Of a stretch of DNA of 64,000 nucleotides, positions 17,273 to 28,240 are shown piece after piece. Position numbers and translations under genes: made by a program. Below the pieces are notes generated by a model. That model was not told where the DNA came from. It ran no database searches and saw only the letters and a program-made list of their open reading frames with translations. The stretch comes from Microbacterium sp. YJN-G (GTDB lineage Bacteria > Actinomycetota > Actinomycetes > Actinomycetales > Microbacteriaceae), in NCBI RefSeq assembly GCF_015040615.1, contig NZ_CP060402.1:1798001-1862000 (forward strand), in the 5' to 3' direction. The stretch's first letter is position 1. The number at the start of each line of letters is the position of its first letter.

Positions 17273-17296
17273 CGTCATGGCCTCCTGTGAAGAGGG

Positions 17297-17341
17297 GCGC
17301 CCCGCTCCTGACCGCGCGAAGCGACGTCCGGAGCGGGGCGC
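17297..17341 (-). terminator. Hairpin terminator after ettA
   Basis: GCGCCCCGCTCC (17297-17308) pairs perfectly over 12 bp with GGAGCGGGGCGC (17330-17341), directly after the ettA stop at 17346. Confidence 0.75.
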
Positions 17342-17345
17342 GGGA

Positions 17346-19025
<1,680 letters not shown>

Positions 19026-19133
19026 GAAGCAGCTCTCCTTCTGTCAGCAGGCGGGCGGAACGGCTCCGGGGAGCCGACACACCAGCCTACCCGTCTTCGC
19101 GAGCGCGCTCGGCCCCGCCCGCACGCGGCCGGT

Positions 19134-19649
19134 TCACCAGTCGATAGGGCGGGTCTGGCCGATCAGGCATCGTCCCCCGGCGAGCTGCGGCATGACCTCG
19201 GTCACCGGTTCTCCGGTGGACGGCCCGACCTGGCCGATCAGGCACTCCGCGTCACTCCAGGCGAGGGAGAACTGCAGGCTCTCGACCGGGTTGCCGACGG
19301 TGGTGCGGTCGGCGGTGACCTGCATCCGCTGCTTGTCGAACCCCGCGGCGACCAGTGCGTCGATGTACGCACGACCCTCGGCCCTTGCCTCCGACTCCCA
19401 GACCTCGGCGGTCACCGCGGCGAACAGCGGCAGATTGTCGGATGCCGTGCCGCCCGGCACCAGCTCGGGCGGGCCCGCGGCTGCCCCTGACGATGCCGGC
19501 GAGCCCCTGACTGCGCCTGTGGCGGCGGCATCCGCTCCGGCATCCGCTCCCGTGCACGCGGCGAGAAGCCCCGTCAGCGCTGCCGATACGGCGATCGCCG
19601 CGACGATACGACCGCGCAGGCGGCCGGAGACGGATGACCCACGGAGCAC
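19134..19649 (-). CDS. Putative lipoprotein
   Basis: A 171-residue secreted protein. After VLRGSSVSGRLRGRI comes a hydrophobic stretch VAAIAVSAALTGLLAAC whose LAAC is a lipobox, so it should be lipid-anchored outside the membrane. A Gly/Ala linker follows, then a mixed domain with two Cys in AECLIGQVGPSTG and GGRCLIGQTRPIDW that share the motif CLIGQ and may form a disulfide. Domain not recognised. GTG 19649 is the start because TAGACT (19657-19662) ends 7 nt upstream, a leaderless pattern. Confidence 0.75.
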   Translation of the reverse strand: MLRGSSVSGRLRGRIVAAIAVSAALTGLLAACTGADAGADAAATGAVRGSPASSGAAAGPPELVPGGTASDNLPLFAAVTAEVWESEARAEGRAYIDALVAAGFDKQRMQVTADRTTVGNPVESLQFSLAWSDAECLIGQVGPSTGEPVTEVMPQLAGGRCLIGQTRPIDW

Positions 19650-19716
19650 GCTCAGCAGTCTAGGCGCAGCGCCACCGGCATCCGTCCCGGCGCCCGGCCG
19701 GGCTTCCCGCGAACCG

Positions 19717-20250
19717 TCACGCGTCGGCGAACTCCTCCCGGTTCGCGGTCGTCTCGAACTCGTCGTCCGCCGCAGGCACCTCGGGGTCGTGCAGGCCGGC
19801 GGCATCCCATGCCGTGCGGTGATCCTCGGGCACCTCGTCGCCGGCGGTGTCCTCGACCTGCGAAGGCGCGGTGGCTCCCCCGGGCCGCGCGCGGCGGACG
19901 AAGGCGCTGGTGCCACGGTTCAGGTCGTGCCCGATCGTGTCCGCGACGATGTCGGCGCTGACGCCCTTCTTGCCGTTCGCCTCCCACTCGCGGATCTTCA
20001 GCCGGCCGATGATCACGATCGGGTCGCCGCGGCGCAGCGACCCGTGCGCGTGCTCGGCGAGGTTGCCGTAGGCCGCGACCGCGTACCAGCTCGTGTCGCC
20101 GTCGACCCAGGCGCCGGTGCGCCGGTCGAAGTACCCCGACGACACCCCGACCCGGAAGTTCAGCACCGGTGTCCCACTGGTGGTGCGGCTTCGCGTCGGG
20201 TCGTTGCCGATGTTGCCGGTGACGGTCACGGTGTTCTGGTTGATGCTCAT
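19717..20250 (-). CDS. ssb: Single-stranded DNA-binding protein, paralogue without the acidic tip
   Basis: A 177-residue SSB. The OB-fold covers about residues 1-115: NTVTVTGNIGNDPTRSR, LNFRVGVSSGYFDRRTGAWV and GDPIVIIGRLKIREWEANG. The tail is acidic but ends REEFADA and lacks the C-terminal DDDIPF-type tip through which the main replicative SSB recruits partner proteins. It is therefore probably a secondary SSB (as with SsbB paralogues in other actinobacteria) rather than the essential one, which normally sits with rpsF and rpsR. AGGAG is 5 nt before the ATG. Confidence 0.9.
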   Translation of the reverse strand: MSINQNTVTVTGNIGNDPTRSRTTSGTPVLNFRVGVSSGYFDRRTGAWVDGDTSWYAVAAYGNLAEHAHGSLRRGDPIVIIGRLKIREWEANGKKGVSADIVADTIGHDLNRGTSAFVRRARPGGATAPSQVEDTAGDEVPEDHRTAWDAAGLHDPEVPAADDEFETTANREEFADA

Positions 20251-20296
20251 CCGTACTCCTCTGCTGGCCGGGACGTGCCCGGGTCCGTACAGAGTG

Positions 20297-20318
20297 CACG
20301 GCGGCATCCGACGCCGTG
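20297..20318 (-). terminator. Possible terminator after msrA
   Basis: CACGGCG (20297-20303) pairs with CGCCGTG (20312-20318) around an 8-nt loop, between the msrA stop and the ssb start. Short, with no T tract. Confidence 0.4.
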
Positions 20319-20380
20319 ACGCGGATTCACGCGATCGGTGGAGAACTCCCGCTGATTGCGCGGCGGTGCAGGGGGAATGC

Positions 20381-20902
20381 CTAGGAGAGGTACTCGGTGA
20401 AGCGCGCGCGCACCTTGTTCACCTTCGGCACGGCCACCGCCAGGCAGTACCCCTGCGTCGGGTTCTTCGCGAAGAAGTCCTGGTGGTAGTCCTCGGCCGG
20501 GTGGAACTCGCCGAGCGGCTCCATGGTCGTCACCGGTTCGCCGTCCCAGAACGTCGCCGCCCGGGAGCGCGCCGTCTCGAACAGCTCGCGCTGCGCGTCG
20601 TCGGCCGGGAACATGGCGCTGCGGTACTGGGTGCCGATGTCGTTGCCCTGACGGTTCAGCTGCCGCGGGTCGTGCATGGTGAAGTACGCGTCGAGGATGA
20701 CATCGGCGGGGATCACCTCAGGGTCGAACGTCACCGCCACCGCCTCGGCGTGGCCCGTCGTGCCCGTGCACACCTGCTCGTACGAGGGGTTCGGTGCCGT
20801 GCCGCCCGTATAACCCGAGACGACCGAGCTGACACCGCGAAGCGGACGATAGGCGGCATCCAGGCACCAGAAGCAGCCGCCGGCGAGCACGAAGGTTTCC
20901 AT
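20381..20902 (-). CDS. msrA: Peptide-methionine (S)-S-oxide reductase MsrA
   Basis: A 173-residue enzyme reducing methionine-S-sulfoxide in proteins and free form. The catalytic GCFWC is at residues 9-13 with Cys10 as nucleophile; VVSGYTGG and THDPRQLNRQGNDIGTQYRS-like text (MHDPRQLNRQGNDIGTQYRS) are present. TAGCGT (20909-20914) ends 6 nt before the ATG, while a GGAGG also lies between, so it may be leaderless or have a very short leader. MsrB is not adjacent. Confidence 0.95.
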   Translation of the reverse strand: METFVLAGGCFWCLDAAYRPLRGVSSVVSGYTGGTAPNPSYEQVCTGTTGHAEAVAVTFDPEVIPADVILDAYFTMHDPRQLNRQGNDIGTQYRSAMFPADDAQRELFETARSRAATFWDGEPVTTMEPLGEFHPAEDYHQDFFAKNPTQGYCLAVAVPKVNKVRARFTEYLS

Positions 20903-20984
20903 GCCTCCACGCTACGCCTCCCGGAGAGGACCCGGCTCGCAGCGAACGGCTTTCCGGGCACGCGCAGCTCGGCGTTCGAATAGC

Positions 20985-21608
20985 TCAGTGCACGAACAGC
21001 AGCAGCGCGGCCACGGCGATGAACAGGATGCCGAAGACGGTGTTCAGCACGCGCTGGCCGCGCACGTCGCGGGTGAAGCGGCGGAAAGGCTTGGCCGCGG
21101 CGGCGAAGAAGAACCACATGACCAGCACATCGACCACGATCACCGTGCCGATGAGGATGAGGTACTGCGGCAGCGGATCACGGTCGAGCCGCACGAACTG
21201 CGGGACGAAGGCGAGGAAGAACACGATCGCCTTCGGGTTGAGGATGTTGACCCAGAACCCGCGGCGGAAGATCGACCAGGCGTGCTCACGCGAGCGGGAT
21301 CCCTCGATCGCGGCGTCGGGCTGCGGTCGGGCGAGGATCAGCCGCACCCCGAGATACACCAGGTAGGCGGCGCCCGCGTATCTGATGATCTCGAACAGCA
21401 CCGGGGACTGCGCAACGAACAGGCCGACCCCGGCGGCGACGATGACGACGTGCACGATCAGTGCCGCCTGCTGGCCCAGCACGCCCCACAGCGAACGGCG
21501 CCAGCCCTGGCTGAGCGCATTGCTCATCGTGTTGATCGCCCCGGCTCCGGGAGTGAAGCTGATCACCACGCATGCCACGAGCAGCGAGAGCCATACCGTC
21601 CAGGTCAC
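20985..21608 (-). CDS. LysE/RhtB family amino-acid exporter
   Basis: A 207-residue membrane protein with about six helices. The family N-terminus VVISFTPGAGAINTMSNALS (PGP-like motif after the first helix) and GFWVNILNPKAIVFFLAFVP are diagnostic. It exports amino acids or similar solutes; substrate is not predictable. GTG 21608 is preceded 6 nt away by TACACT (21615-21620), indicating leaderless transcription; another GTG two codons upstream abuts that hexamer. It is divergent from the exonuclease gene. Confidence 0.88.
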   Translation of the reverse strand: MTWTVWLSLLVACVVISFTPGAGAINTMSNALSQGWRRSLWGVLGQQAALIVHVVIVAAGVGLFVAQSPVLFEIIRYAGAAYLVYLGVRLILARPQPDAAIEGSRSREHAWSIFRRGFWVNILNPKAIVFFLAFVPQFVRLDRDPLPQYLILIGTVIVVDVLVMWFFFAAAAKPFRRFTRDVRGQRVLNTVFGILFIAVAALLLFVH

Positions 21609-21677
21609 CAGCACAGTGTAGGGGCTTCCCGGCGGGCCCCCCGACCGGACGTCGGCGGCCCGTTCTACGGTGTGGTC

Positions 21678-22385
21678 ATGACCACCCCAGCGCAGCTTCC
21701 GGACTGGCTCACCCGCGTCGGCGTCTTCGACCTGGAGACCACCGGAGTCGACGTCACGAGCGATCGCATCGTGACCGCCCATGTGGGCGTGCTCGACCGT
21801 CACGGACGCGAGATCGCCGCCAGGGACTGGCTCGCCGACCCCGGCATCGCGATCCCCGACGGCGCCACCGCGGTGCACGGTGTCACCACCGAGCACGCCC
21901 GCGCGCGCGGCCGGCCCGCCCACGAGGTCGTGGCAGAGGTCAGCTCGGCACTGCGGATGCTGTTCGCCCAGGGTATGCCGATCGTGGCATACAACGCCTC
22001 CTACGACTTCTCGCTGCTCGCGCACGAGGCCGCGCGGCACGGCATCCCGGTGCTCTCCGCACCGCAGCCGATCATCGATCCGCTGGTGATCGACAAGGCG
22101 TACGACCGGTACCGGCGCGGAAAGCGCACGCTGAGCGTCGTCGCCGAGCACTACGCCGTCCCGCTCGACGCCGCGCATGAGGCGTCGGCGGATGCCGTGG
22201 CCGCCGGCCGCGTCGCCCTGGCGCTCGCCAGGGCGTACCCGCTGCCCGGCACCGCCACCGAGCTGCACACGCAGCAGATCGGCTGGGCGCGCGATCAGGC
22301 CGCGAGCCTGACGGAGTACTTCATCAGCGTGGGGCGGCTCGACCCGCAGGAGACGCTCGACGGCAGCTGGCCGATCCGCACCTGA
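21678..22385 (+). CDS. DnaQ-like 3'-5' exonuclease
   Basis: A 235-residue DEDD exonuclease. ExoI is VFDLETTGVD (Asp and Glu ligands), ExoII is IVAYNASYDFSLL, and ExoIII is the HEASADAVAAG segment, with His four residues before the last Asp (DEDDh subgroup). No polymerase or BRCT domain is fused, so it is a stand-alone proofreading-type or repair exonuclease rather than a full DNA polymerase III epsilon. ATG 21678 follows TACGGT (21666-21671) by 6 nt. A strong bidirectional terminator follows. Confidence 0.9.
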   Translation: MTTPAQLPDWLTRVGVFDLETTGVDVTSDRIVTAHVGVLDRHGREIAARDWLADPGIAIPDGATAVHGVTTEHARARGRPAHEVVAEVSSALRMLFAQGMPIVAYNASYDFSLLAHEAARHGIPVLSAPQPIIDPLVIDKAYDRYRRGKRTLSVVAEHYAVPLDAAHEASADAVAAGRVALALARAYPLPGTATELHTQQIGWARDQAASLTEYFISVGRLDPQETLDGSWPIRT

Positions 22386-22410
22386 TGGGGCCGGATGGCA
22401 TCCGAATACG

Positions 22411-22440
22411 ACGAAGGCCCCGCCGGAGCGGGGCCTTCGT
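22411..22440. terminator. Bidirectional terminator between exonuclease gene and rpmE2
   Basis: A perfect 12-bp stem: ACGAAGGCCCCG (22411-22422) and CGGGGCCTTCGT (22429-22440) around CCGGAG, between two convergent genes. Confidence 0.88.
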
Positions 22441-22448
22441 GAGACGGC

Positions 22449-22700
22449 TTACTTGGAGCCGAAGTTCTTGAAGCGCTGGTTGAACTTCTCGACGCGACCG
22501 GCCGAGTCCATGATGCGCTGCTTGCCCGTGTAGAAGGGGTGCGAAGCCGAGGAGATCTCGACGTCGACGACGGGGTACTCCACACCGTCCAGCTCGATGG
22601 TCTTGTCGCTGGTGACGGTCGAACGGGTGAGGAACGTCTCGCCCGAGCCGAGGTCACGGAACACGACGGCCTGGTAGTCGGGGTGGATGTCAGTCTTCAT
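22449..22700 (-). CDS. rpmE2: Ribosomal protein L31, type B (zinc-free)
   Basis: An 83-residue type B L31: [20 protein letters not shown] and [20 protein letters not shown] are diagnostic. It has no cysteines at all, so it lacks the CxxC zinc site of type A L31. In many bacteria the zinc-free paralogue is induced by zinc starvation through Zur, but I see no clear AT-rich Zur palindrome upstream, so it may be the constitutive L31 here. It has a leader of about 67 nt containing a small hairpin. Confidence 0.95.
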   Translation of the reverse strand: MKTDIHPDYQAVVFRDLGSGETFLTRSTVTSDKTIELDGVEYPVVDVEISSASHPFYTGKQRIMDSAGRVEKFNQRFKNFGSK

Positions 22701-22718
22701 GGGATTCCTTAAGTGGTG

Positions 22719-22779
22719 CCCTGGATTCTGCCAGGGGCGAGGGAAGTCTGCGGTGCGATTGCACCAAGGATCCAGTTTA
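22719..22779 (-). promoter_or_regulatory. rpmE2 promoter and 5' leader hairpin
   Basis: On the minus strand an extended -10 TGCTAAACT (TAAACT at 22774-22779) precedes a leader of about 67 nt. The leader holds CCCTGG/CCAGGG (22719-22736), a 6-bp hairpin just before the coding region. Whether the hairpin is regulatory is unknown. Confidence 0.5.
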
Positions 22780-22814
22780 GCACCTCTTGGTCGAGGCCCC
22801 GATCCGGCGTCCGA

Positions 22815-23603
22815 TCAGGCGCCGGCCGCGCGCGCCGCGTAGCGGCCGCCGTCCGCCGTGAGCACGATCGGCATTCCGAACGCCTCGGTGAGCGCCTCGG
22901 CCGTGAGCGTCTCGGCGATCGGGCCCTGCGCGACAGCGCGGCCCTCGCGCAGCAGCAGCACATGGGTGAAGCCGACGGGGATCTCCTCGACGTGGTGGGT
23001 GACCATGACCATGGCCGGGGTCGAGGGCGAGGCGGCGTACCCGCTGAGCAGGTGCAGCAGCTCCTCGCGCGATCCGAGGTCGAGGCTCGCAGTCGGCTCG
23101 TCCAGCAGCAGCAGCTCGGGGTCGGTCATGACGGCGCGGGCGATCTGCACGCGCTTCTGCTCACCATCGCTGAGCGTGCCGAACAGCCGCTCGGCGAGGT
23201 GCTCGAGCTTCCAGTCGGCCAGCACCCGGCGCGCACGGCGCTCGTCGATGCCCTCGTAATCCTCGTTCCAGCGGCCCAGCACCGAGTACGCCGCGGTCAT
23301 CACGGTGTTCAGCACCGTCTCATCGCGCGGGATGCGGCGGGCCATGGCCGAGGAGGCGAAGCCGATCCGCGGACGGATCTCGAACACGTCGGTGCGGCCC
23401 AGCTGCTCCCCCAGCACCGTGACGGTGCCCGAGGTCGGATGCATGAGCGTGTCAGCCATCTGCAGGAGCGTGGTCTTGCCCGCGCCGTTGGGGCCGAGCA
23501 CGACCCAGCGCTGCTCTTCGGTGACCTGCCAGGTCACGTGATCGACGATGTTGCGCCCCTCACGGCGCACGACGACATCGGTGAGTTCCAGAGCGCTCGA
23601 CAT
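22815..23603 (-). CDS. Stand-alone ABC transporter ATP-binding protein
   Basis: A 262-residue single ATPase domain. Walker A is GPNGAGKT, the signature is [17 protein letters not shown], Walker B is [17 protein letters not shown], and the switch His is in [12 protein letters not shown]. The insert between Walker A and signature ([20 protein letters not shown]) resembles YlmA-like ATPases. No permease is adjacent, so transport is unproven. TAGGCT (23611-23616) ends 7 nt before the ATG: leaderless. It lies upstream of rpmE2 on the same strand but rpmE2 has its own promoter. Confidence 0.87.
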   Translation of the reverse strand: MSSALELTDVVVRREGRNIVDHVTWQVTEEQRWVVLGPNGAGKTTLLQMADTLMHPTSGTVTVLGEQLGRTDVFEIRPRIGFASSAMARRIPRDETVLNTVMTAAYSVLGRWNEDYEGIDERRARRVLADWKLEHLAERLFGTLSDGEQKRVQIARAVMTDPELLLLDEPTASLDLGSREELLHLLSGYAASPSTPAMVMVTHHVEEIPVGFTHVLLLREGRAVAQGPIAETLTAEALTEAFGMPIVLTADGGRYAARAAGA

Positions 23604-23621
23604 GCTGCCCAGCCTATCGGC

Positions 23622-24806
23622 TCAGGAGGTCAGCTCCTCGTACAGCGCGCGCGTGGTGTCGGCGATCGCATCCCAGCTGAAGTGCGACCGCGCACGCTCC
23701 CTCCCCGCGGCGCCGTACTCGGCGGCCCGCGCCGGGTCCCCTGTCACCTCGGCGAGCGTCCCGGCAAGATCCGAGACGAACCGCTCGGGGTCCACCGGGG
23801 TCCCGGTGCCGTCCTGCAGCTGCTCGATCGGCACGATCCGTCCGGTCACGCCGTCCTCGACGACCTCCGGGATGCCGCCGGTGCCGGTGCCGACCACCGC
23901 GGCGCCGCACGCCATGGCCTCGAGGTTGACGATGCCGAGCGGCTCGTACACCGACGGGCAGACGAAGGTGGTCGCCGCGGCGAGGATCGCCGAGAGCTCG
24001 TCGCGCGGCAGCATCCGTTCGATCCAGATGACCCCCTGCCTGGTCTGCTGCAGCAGCCGCACGAGCTCCTGCACCTCGGCCATGATCTCCGGAGTGTCCG
24101 GGGCACCTGCGCAGAGCACGAGCTGCACCTCGGGCGGCAGCTGCTGCGCGGCGCGCAGCAGGTACGGCAGGCCCTTCTGCCGGGTGATCCGGCCGACGAA
24201 GACCACCGAGGGCCGAGCCGGGTCCATCCCGATGCTGCGCAGGAGCTCCGGGTTCTCGACGGGGCGCCACCGCTCGACGTCGATGCCGTTGTGGATCACG
24301 CGCACCCGGGCGGGATCCACCTGCGGGTAGCTGCGCAGGATGTCGGCACGCATCCCTGCGCTGACGGCCACGATCGCGGCGGCGTTCTCGTAGGCGAGCT
24401 TCTCGATGCCGCTCGAGACGGCGTAGCCGCCGCCGAGCTGCTCGGCCTTCCAGGGACGCAGCGGCTCGAGACTGTGCGCGGTCAGCACGTGCGGGATGCC
24501 GTGCAGCTGAGCCGCGAGATGCCCGGCGAAATTGGCGTACCAGGTGTGACTGTGCACGACGTCGGCGCCTGCGACATCACCCACCATCGCGAGATCCGTG
24601 CCGAGCGTCTGCACGGCGGGATTGGCGCCGGTCAGCTCATCCGGAGTCCGGTACGCGTGCGTGCCCGGTTCGCCCCGCTCACCGCCGAAAGCACGCACCT
24701 GCACGTCGATGCTCCGCCGCAGCGCCGAGACGAGCTCCGCGACGTGCACTCCGGCACCGCCGTAGATCTCGGGCGGGTACTCCTTCGTGATGATGTCGAC
24801 TCGCAT
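23622..24806 (-). CDS. glgA: Glycogen synthase (actinobacterial GlgA/GlgM type)
   Basis: A 394-residue GT4-fold glycosyltransferase. It starts [20 protein letters not shown], the nucleotide-sugar glycine-rich loop of this group, and has the GT-B sugar-donor block [20 protein letters not shown] and [17 protein letters not shown]. In mycobacteria this type (Rv1212c, GlgM) makes maltose 1-phosphate from ADP-glucose, so ADP-glucose use is likely but the acceptor (glycogen or glucose 1-phosphate) is uncertain. TACCGT (24813-24818) ends 6 nt before the ATG. It is divergent from glgC, which makes its substrate. Confidence 0.9.
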   Translation of the reverse strand: MRVDIITKEYPPEIYGGAGVHVAELVSALRRSIDVQVRAFGGERGEPGTHAYRTPDELTGANPAVQTLGTDLAMVGDVAGADVVHSHTWYANFAGHLAAQLHGIPHVLTAHSLEPLRPWKAEQLGGGYAVSSGIEKLAYENAAAIVAVSAGMRADILRSYPQVDPARVRVIHNGIDVERWRPVENPELLRSIGMDPARPSVVFVGRITRQKGLPYLLRAAQQLPPEVQLVLCAGAPDTPEIMAEVQELVRLLQQTRQGVIWIERMLPRDELSAILAAATTFVCPSVYEPLGIVNLEAMACGAAVVGTGTGGIPEVVEDGVTGRIVPIEQLQDGTGTPVDPERFVSDLAGTLAEVTGDPARAAEYGAAGRERARSHFSWDAIADTTRALYEELTS

Positions 24807-24812
24807 GTCTGC

Positions 24813-24845
24813 ACGGTAGTACATCCCGGTGGTGCGCTCTATTGT
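24813..24845. promoter_or_regulatory. Divergent leaderless promoters of glgA and glgC
   Basis: TACCGT on the minus strand (24813-24818) ends 6 nt before the glgA start and TATTGT on the plus strand (24840-24845) ends 6 nt before the glgC start. Only 45 bp separate the two start codons. Confidence 0.6.
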
Positions 24846-24851
24846 GGAGCC

Positions 24852-26093
24852 ATGTCGGCACCTAAGAAGGTTTTCGGGATCATCCTCGCCGGCGGCGAGG
24901 GCAAGCGGCTGATGCCCCTGACAGCGGACAGGGCGAAACCCGCGGTTCCGTTCGGCGGACAGTACCGGCTGATCGATTTCGCGATCTCCAACCTCATCAA
25001 CTCGGGGCTGCGCCAGGTGGTGGTGCTGACCCAGTACAAGTCGCACAGCCTCGACCGGCACATCTCGCAGAACTGGCGGATGTCCGCACTGCTCGACTCG
25101 TACGTGGCATCCGTCCCGGCCCAGCAGCGGCTCGGCAAGCGCTGGTTCTCGGGGTCGGCGGATGCCATCCTGCAGAGCCTGAACCTCATCAACGACGAGA
25201 AGCCCGACATCGTCGTGGTCATCGGCGCCGACCACGTGTACCGGATGAACTTCAAGCAGATGGTCAATGCGCACGTCGAGTCCGGCGCGGCGGCCACCGT
25301 CGCCGGCATCCGTCAGCCGCTGGCGCTGGCTTCGCAGTTCGGCGTCATCGACGCCGACCCCGAGTCCGGCCGCATCCGCGACTTCCTCGAGAAGCCCAGC
25401 GACCCGACGGGGCTCGCCGACTCCCCCAACGAGGTGCTCGTCTCGATGGGCAACTACGTCTTCGACACGGATGCCCTCATCGCCGCGGTCGAGGCCGACG
25501 GCGAATCCGCGAGCTCGGGCCACGACATGGGCGGCGACATCATCCCGTACTTCGTCGAACGCGGCGAAGCCGGCTACTACGACATGAAGCAGAACGACGT
25601 GCCTGGTTCGTCACCGCGCGACCGGTCGTACTGGCGCGATGTCGGAACGATCGACTCGTACTACGACGCGCACATGGATCTGATCTCGACGCTGCCGATC
25701 TTCAACCTGTACAACACGATGTGGCCGATCCGCACGCAGAGCGTGAACACGCCTCCGGCGAAGTTCGTGCGCGACGCCGTGGGACGCATCGGCAACGCGA
25801 TCGATTCGATCGTCTCGGTCGGGTCGGTGCTCTCGGGCACGCACCTGGAGCGCAGCGTGGTCAGCGTCGGCACCATGGCGGCGGGTGGGTCGACGATCAC
25901 CGACTCCGTGCTGCTGGATCAGGTGCAGGTGGGCCTGGGTGCGCGCGTGCACCGCGCGGTGCTCGACAAGAACGTCATCCTCGAGGACGGCGCGACTGTC
26001 GGCGTCGACCGTGAACGCGATCTGGAGCGGGGCTTCACGGTCACCGACTCCGGGATCACCGTCGTCGGCAAGGGCATCCGCATCGAACGCTGA
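24852..26093 (+). CDS. glgC: Glucose-1-phosphate adenylyltransferase
   Basis: A 413-residue ADP-glucose pyrophosphorylase, the committed step of glycogen synthesis (glucose 1-phosphate + ATP to ADP-glucose + PPi). The nucleotide-binding loop is [20 protein letters not shown] at about residues 11-30, followed by [25 protein letters not shown] and [13 protein letters not shown]. The C-terminal third is a left-handed beta-helix ([20 protein letters not shown]). An N-terminal Arg/Lys-rich allosteric segment is short. It is leaderless by sequence (TATTGT 6 nt upstream) and divergent from glgA. Confidence 0.95.
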   Translation: MSAPKKVFGIILAGGEGKRLMPLTADRAKPAVPFGGQYRLIDFAISNLINSGLRQVVVLTQYKSHSLDRHISQNWRMSALLDSYVASVPAQQRLGKRWFSGSADAILQSLNLINDEKPDIVVVIGADHVYRMNFKQMVNAHVESGAAATVAGIRQPLALASQFGVIDADPESGRIRDFLEKPSDPTGLADSPNEVLVSMGNYVFDTDALIAAVEADGESASSGHDMGGDIIPYFVERGEAGYYDMKQNDVPGSSPRDRSYWRDVGTIDSYYDAHMDLISTLPIFNLYNTMWPIRTQSVNTPPAKFVRDAVGRIGNAIDSIVSVGSVLSGTHLERSVVSVGTMAAGGSTITDSVLLDQVQVGLGARVHRAVLDKNVILEDGATVGVDRERDLERGFTVTDSGITVVGKGIRIER

Positions 26094-26168
26094 CCGTCAC
26101 CGCGCTCCCCGTCGTCACACGGTGGCCGCTCGCACGAGCCGGCCGGCCGCGCCCGCTACGCTCGTCGG

Positions 26169-26804
26169 GTGACCTCTGCGCGTTTCCTCGTCGTCCTCGA
26201 TGCCGATTCCACCCTCATCCGCAACGAGGTGATCGAGCTTCTCGCCGATGAGGCAGGTCGGCGCGCCGAGGTGCAGGCGGCGACCGAGGCGGCCATGCGC
26301 GGCGAGGTCGACTTCGCCGCGAGCCTGCGTTCGCGCGTGCAGGCGCTGAAGGGCGTTCCCACCGAGGCGTTCGAGCGGGTGCGGGCACGCATCGAGCCGA
26401 CGCCCGGCGTGCACGAGCTGGTCGACGCCGTGCACGAGCGCGGCGGGATCGTGGGCGTCGTCTCGGGCGGGTTCCACGAGATCCTCGACCACATCGCTCC
26501 TCAGCTCGGCGTCGACCGCTGGCGGGCGAACAGGCTGACCGTCGTCGACGGCGCGCTCGACGGCACGGTCGACGGCGACATCGTCGACGCCCAGGTCAAG
26601 GCCGATTCCCTGCAGGAGTGGGCAGCGGAGCTCGGCGTCGCCCCGCACACCACGATCGCGATCGGTGACGGCGCGAACGACCTCATCATGATGAAGACCG
26701 CAGGCCTCGGGCTCGCGTTCAACGCCAAGCCGGCGGTGCGCGCGGCGGCCTCGCTCGTGGTCGGCCCGCAGGATCTCTCGGCGGTCATCCCGCTGCTGCC
26801 GTGA
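26169..26804 (+). CDS. serB: Phosphoserine phosphatase
   Basis: A 211-residue HAD-family phosphatase, the last step of serine synthesis. Motif I is DADSTLI (DxDxT) at about residues 11-17, motif II is VSGGF, and motif III/IV is AIGDGANDLIMMKTAGLGLA. It lacks an N-terminal ACT domain, unlike the long mycobacterial SerB2, and matches the short SerB form. The start is GTG 26169, 6 nt after TACGCT (26157-26162), again a leaderless pattern. Confidence 0.92.
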   Translation: MTSARFLVVLDADSTLIRNEVIELLADEAGRRAEVQAATEAAMRGEVDFAASLRSRVQALKGVPTEAFERVRARIEPTPGVHELVDAVHERGGIVGVVSGGFHEILDHIAPQLGVDRWRANRLTVVDGALDGTVDGDIVDAQVKADSLQEWAAELGVAPHTTIAIGDGANDLIMMKTAGLGLAFNAKPAVRAAASLVVGPQDLSAVIPLLP

Positions 26805-26843
26805 CCCTCGCGGATGTCCGACGCCCTCGTTAGTGTCGGCGGC

Positions 26844-27536
26844 ATGGACATCATCCTCGTTCCCGGTCTCTGGCTCGACGCATCCTCATGGGACGAGGTG
26901 ACGCCCGCGCTCACTGCGGCGGGCCACCGCGTCCATCCGCTCACGCTCCCCGGGCTCGGCGAGCCGGCGTCCGACCTCGGCATGGACGACTGGGTCGCCG
27001 CGGTGGTCGAGCGCATCGACGCGCTCGAGGCGCCGGTGGTGCTGGTGGGGCACTCCGGCGGCGGGAACGTCGTCTGGGGAGCGGCCGACGCACGCCCGGA
27101 CCGCGTCGCACGCGTGGTCTTCGTCGACACGGTCCCGCCGGCGCCGGGCAACGGCATCAGCGAGTTCGAGGTCGTCGACGGCGTCGTGCCCTTCCCCGGC
27201 TGGGATCACTTCCCCGACGAGGATGTGTACGACCTCGACGATGCGACACGCGCCCGCACCGCACCGCTCACCCGGAGCGTGCCGGCGCGGGTGCCCACCG
27301 ACCCGATCGCGCTCACCGATCCGCGCCGGCACGACGTGCCGGTGACTCTGCTCATGGGTGGGGTGGATCGCGACGCGCTGGAGGGGATGCTCGGCGAGTG
27401 GCCCGCCTATCGCGACGAGTTCGCGGCGATCGGCGATGCGAAGGTCGTCACGCTCGGCTCAGGTCACTGGCCGCAGTTCTCGATGCCGGCGCGGCTGGCA
27501 GAGCAGATCGTCGAGGCGGTCGACCGCGGTCAGTGA
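26844..27536 (+). CDS. Alpha/beta hydrolase
   Basis: A 230-residue alpha/beta hydrolase-fold enzyme. The N-terminal strand MDIILVPGLWLDASSWDEV is followed by the nucleophile elbow LVGHSGGGNVVW (Ser of GHSGG). The catalytic His is in GSGHWPQFSMP near the C-terminus. Substrate unknown. TAGTGT (26831-26836) ends 7 nt before ATG 26844, which I prefer to an in-frame ATG at 26814 that has no initiation signal. Its last 7 bases overlap convergent fabG. Confidence 0.85.
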   Translation: MDIILVPGLWLDASSWDEVTPALTAAGHRVHPLTLPGLGEPASDLGMDDWVAAVVERIDALEAPVVLVGHSGGGNVVWGAADARPDRVARVVFVDTVPPAPGNGISEFEVVDGVVPFPGWDHFPDEDVYDLDDATRARTAPLTRSVPARVPTDPIALTDPRRHDVPVTLLMGGVDRDALEGMLGEWPAYRDEFAAIGDAKVVTLGSGHWPQFSMPARLAEQIVEAVDRGQ

Positions 27537-28240
27537 CCCATTCCCAGGCCGCCGTCGACGGGGATGACGGCGCCGGAGATGTAGCCGGCGTCCTCGCCCG
27601 CGAGCCACACGACGGCGCCGGCGACCTCGGCGGCCGTGGCAAAGCGGCCGGCGGGGATGCTGGCCTTGTACTGCTTCTGGGTCTCTTCCGGCAGCTCGGC
27701 CGTCATGTCGGTCTCGATGAAGCCGGGCGCCACGACGTTCGCGGTGATGCCGCGGCCGCCCAGCTCGCGCGTGAGCGAGCGGGCGAAGCCGACCAGGGCG
27801 CTCTTCGAGGCGGCGTAGTTCACCTGACCGGCCGAGCCGTACAGCCCCACGACGCTGGAGATGAGGATCACGCGGCCGAAGCGCGCGCGCAGCATCCCCT
27901 TCGACGCGCGCTTGACGACCCGGAACGAGCCGCCGAGGTTCGTGGCGACCACACTGTCGAAGTCGTCCTCGCTCATGCGCATGAGCAGCGTGTCCTTGGT
28001 GATGCCCGCGTTCGCCACGACGATCTCGACCGGCCCGAGCTTCTGCTCGACCTCGGTGAACGCCGCGTCGACGGCGGCGGCATCCGTGACATCCGCACGC
28101 ACCGTGAGCGTTCCCTCGGGGCCCTCGCCGCTGCGGGCCGTGACGGCCACGCGGTAGCCGTCGCGCACGAAGCGCTCAGCGATGGCACGGCCGATGCCGC
28201 GGTTTCCACCGGTGACGAGGACGACGCGATCAGTGCTCAT
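27530..28240 (-). CDS. fabG: 3-oxoacyl-ACP reductase (SDR family)
   Basis: A 236-residue short-chain dehydrogenase reducing 3-oxoacyl chains with NADPH. The cofactor motif is VLVTGGNRGIGRAIAERF at residues 7-24 (TGxxxGIG), NAG is in VVANAGITKD, and the catalytic Ser-Tyr-Lys is ISSVVGLYGSAGQVNYAASK. PGFIETDMTAELPEE is the usual FabG block. Close relatives in mycobacteria (FabG1/MabA-like) act in fatty-acid elongation; it stands alone here, so other substrates are possible. AGGAG precedes the ATG by about 7 nt. Confidence 0.9.
   Translation of the reverse strand: MSTDRVVLVTGGNRGIGRAIAERFVRDGYRVAVTARSGEGPEGTLTVRADVTDAAAVDAAFTEVEQKLGPVEIVVANAGITKDTLLMRMSEDDFDSVVATNLGGSFRVVKRASKGMLRARFGRVILISSVVGLYGSAGQVNYAASKSALVGFARSLTRELGGRGITANVVAPGFIETDMTAELPEETQKQYKASIPAGRFATAAEVAGAVVWLAGEDAGYISGAVIPVDGGLGMGH

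Noticed and set aside
22701..22780. Riboswitch or Zur site upstream of rpmE2
   Set aside because: Only a 6-bp hairpin is present and no AT-rich palindrome of the Zur type is seen.
22713..24851. Long in-frame extension upstream of glgC
   Set aside because: It is antisense to the ABC ATPase and glgA genes; the true start at 24852 has a leaderless promoter and the family N-terminus.
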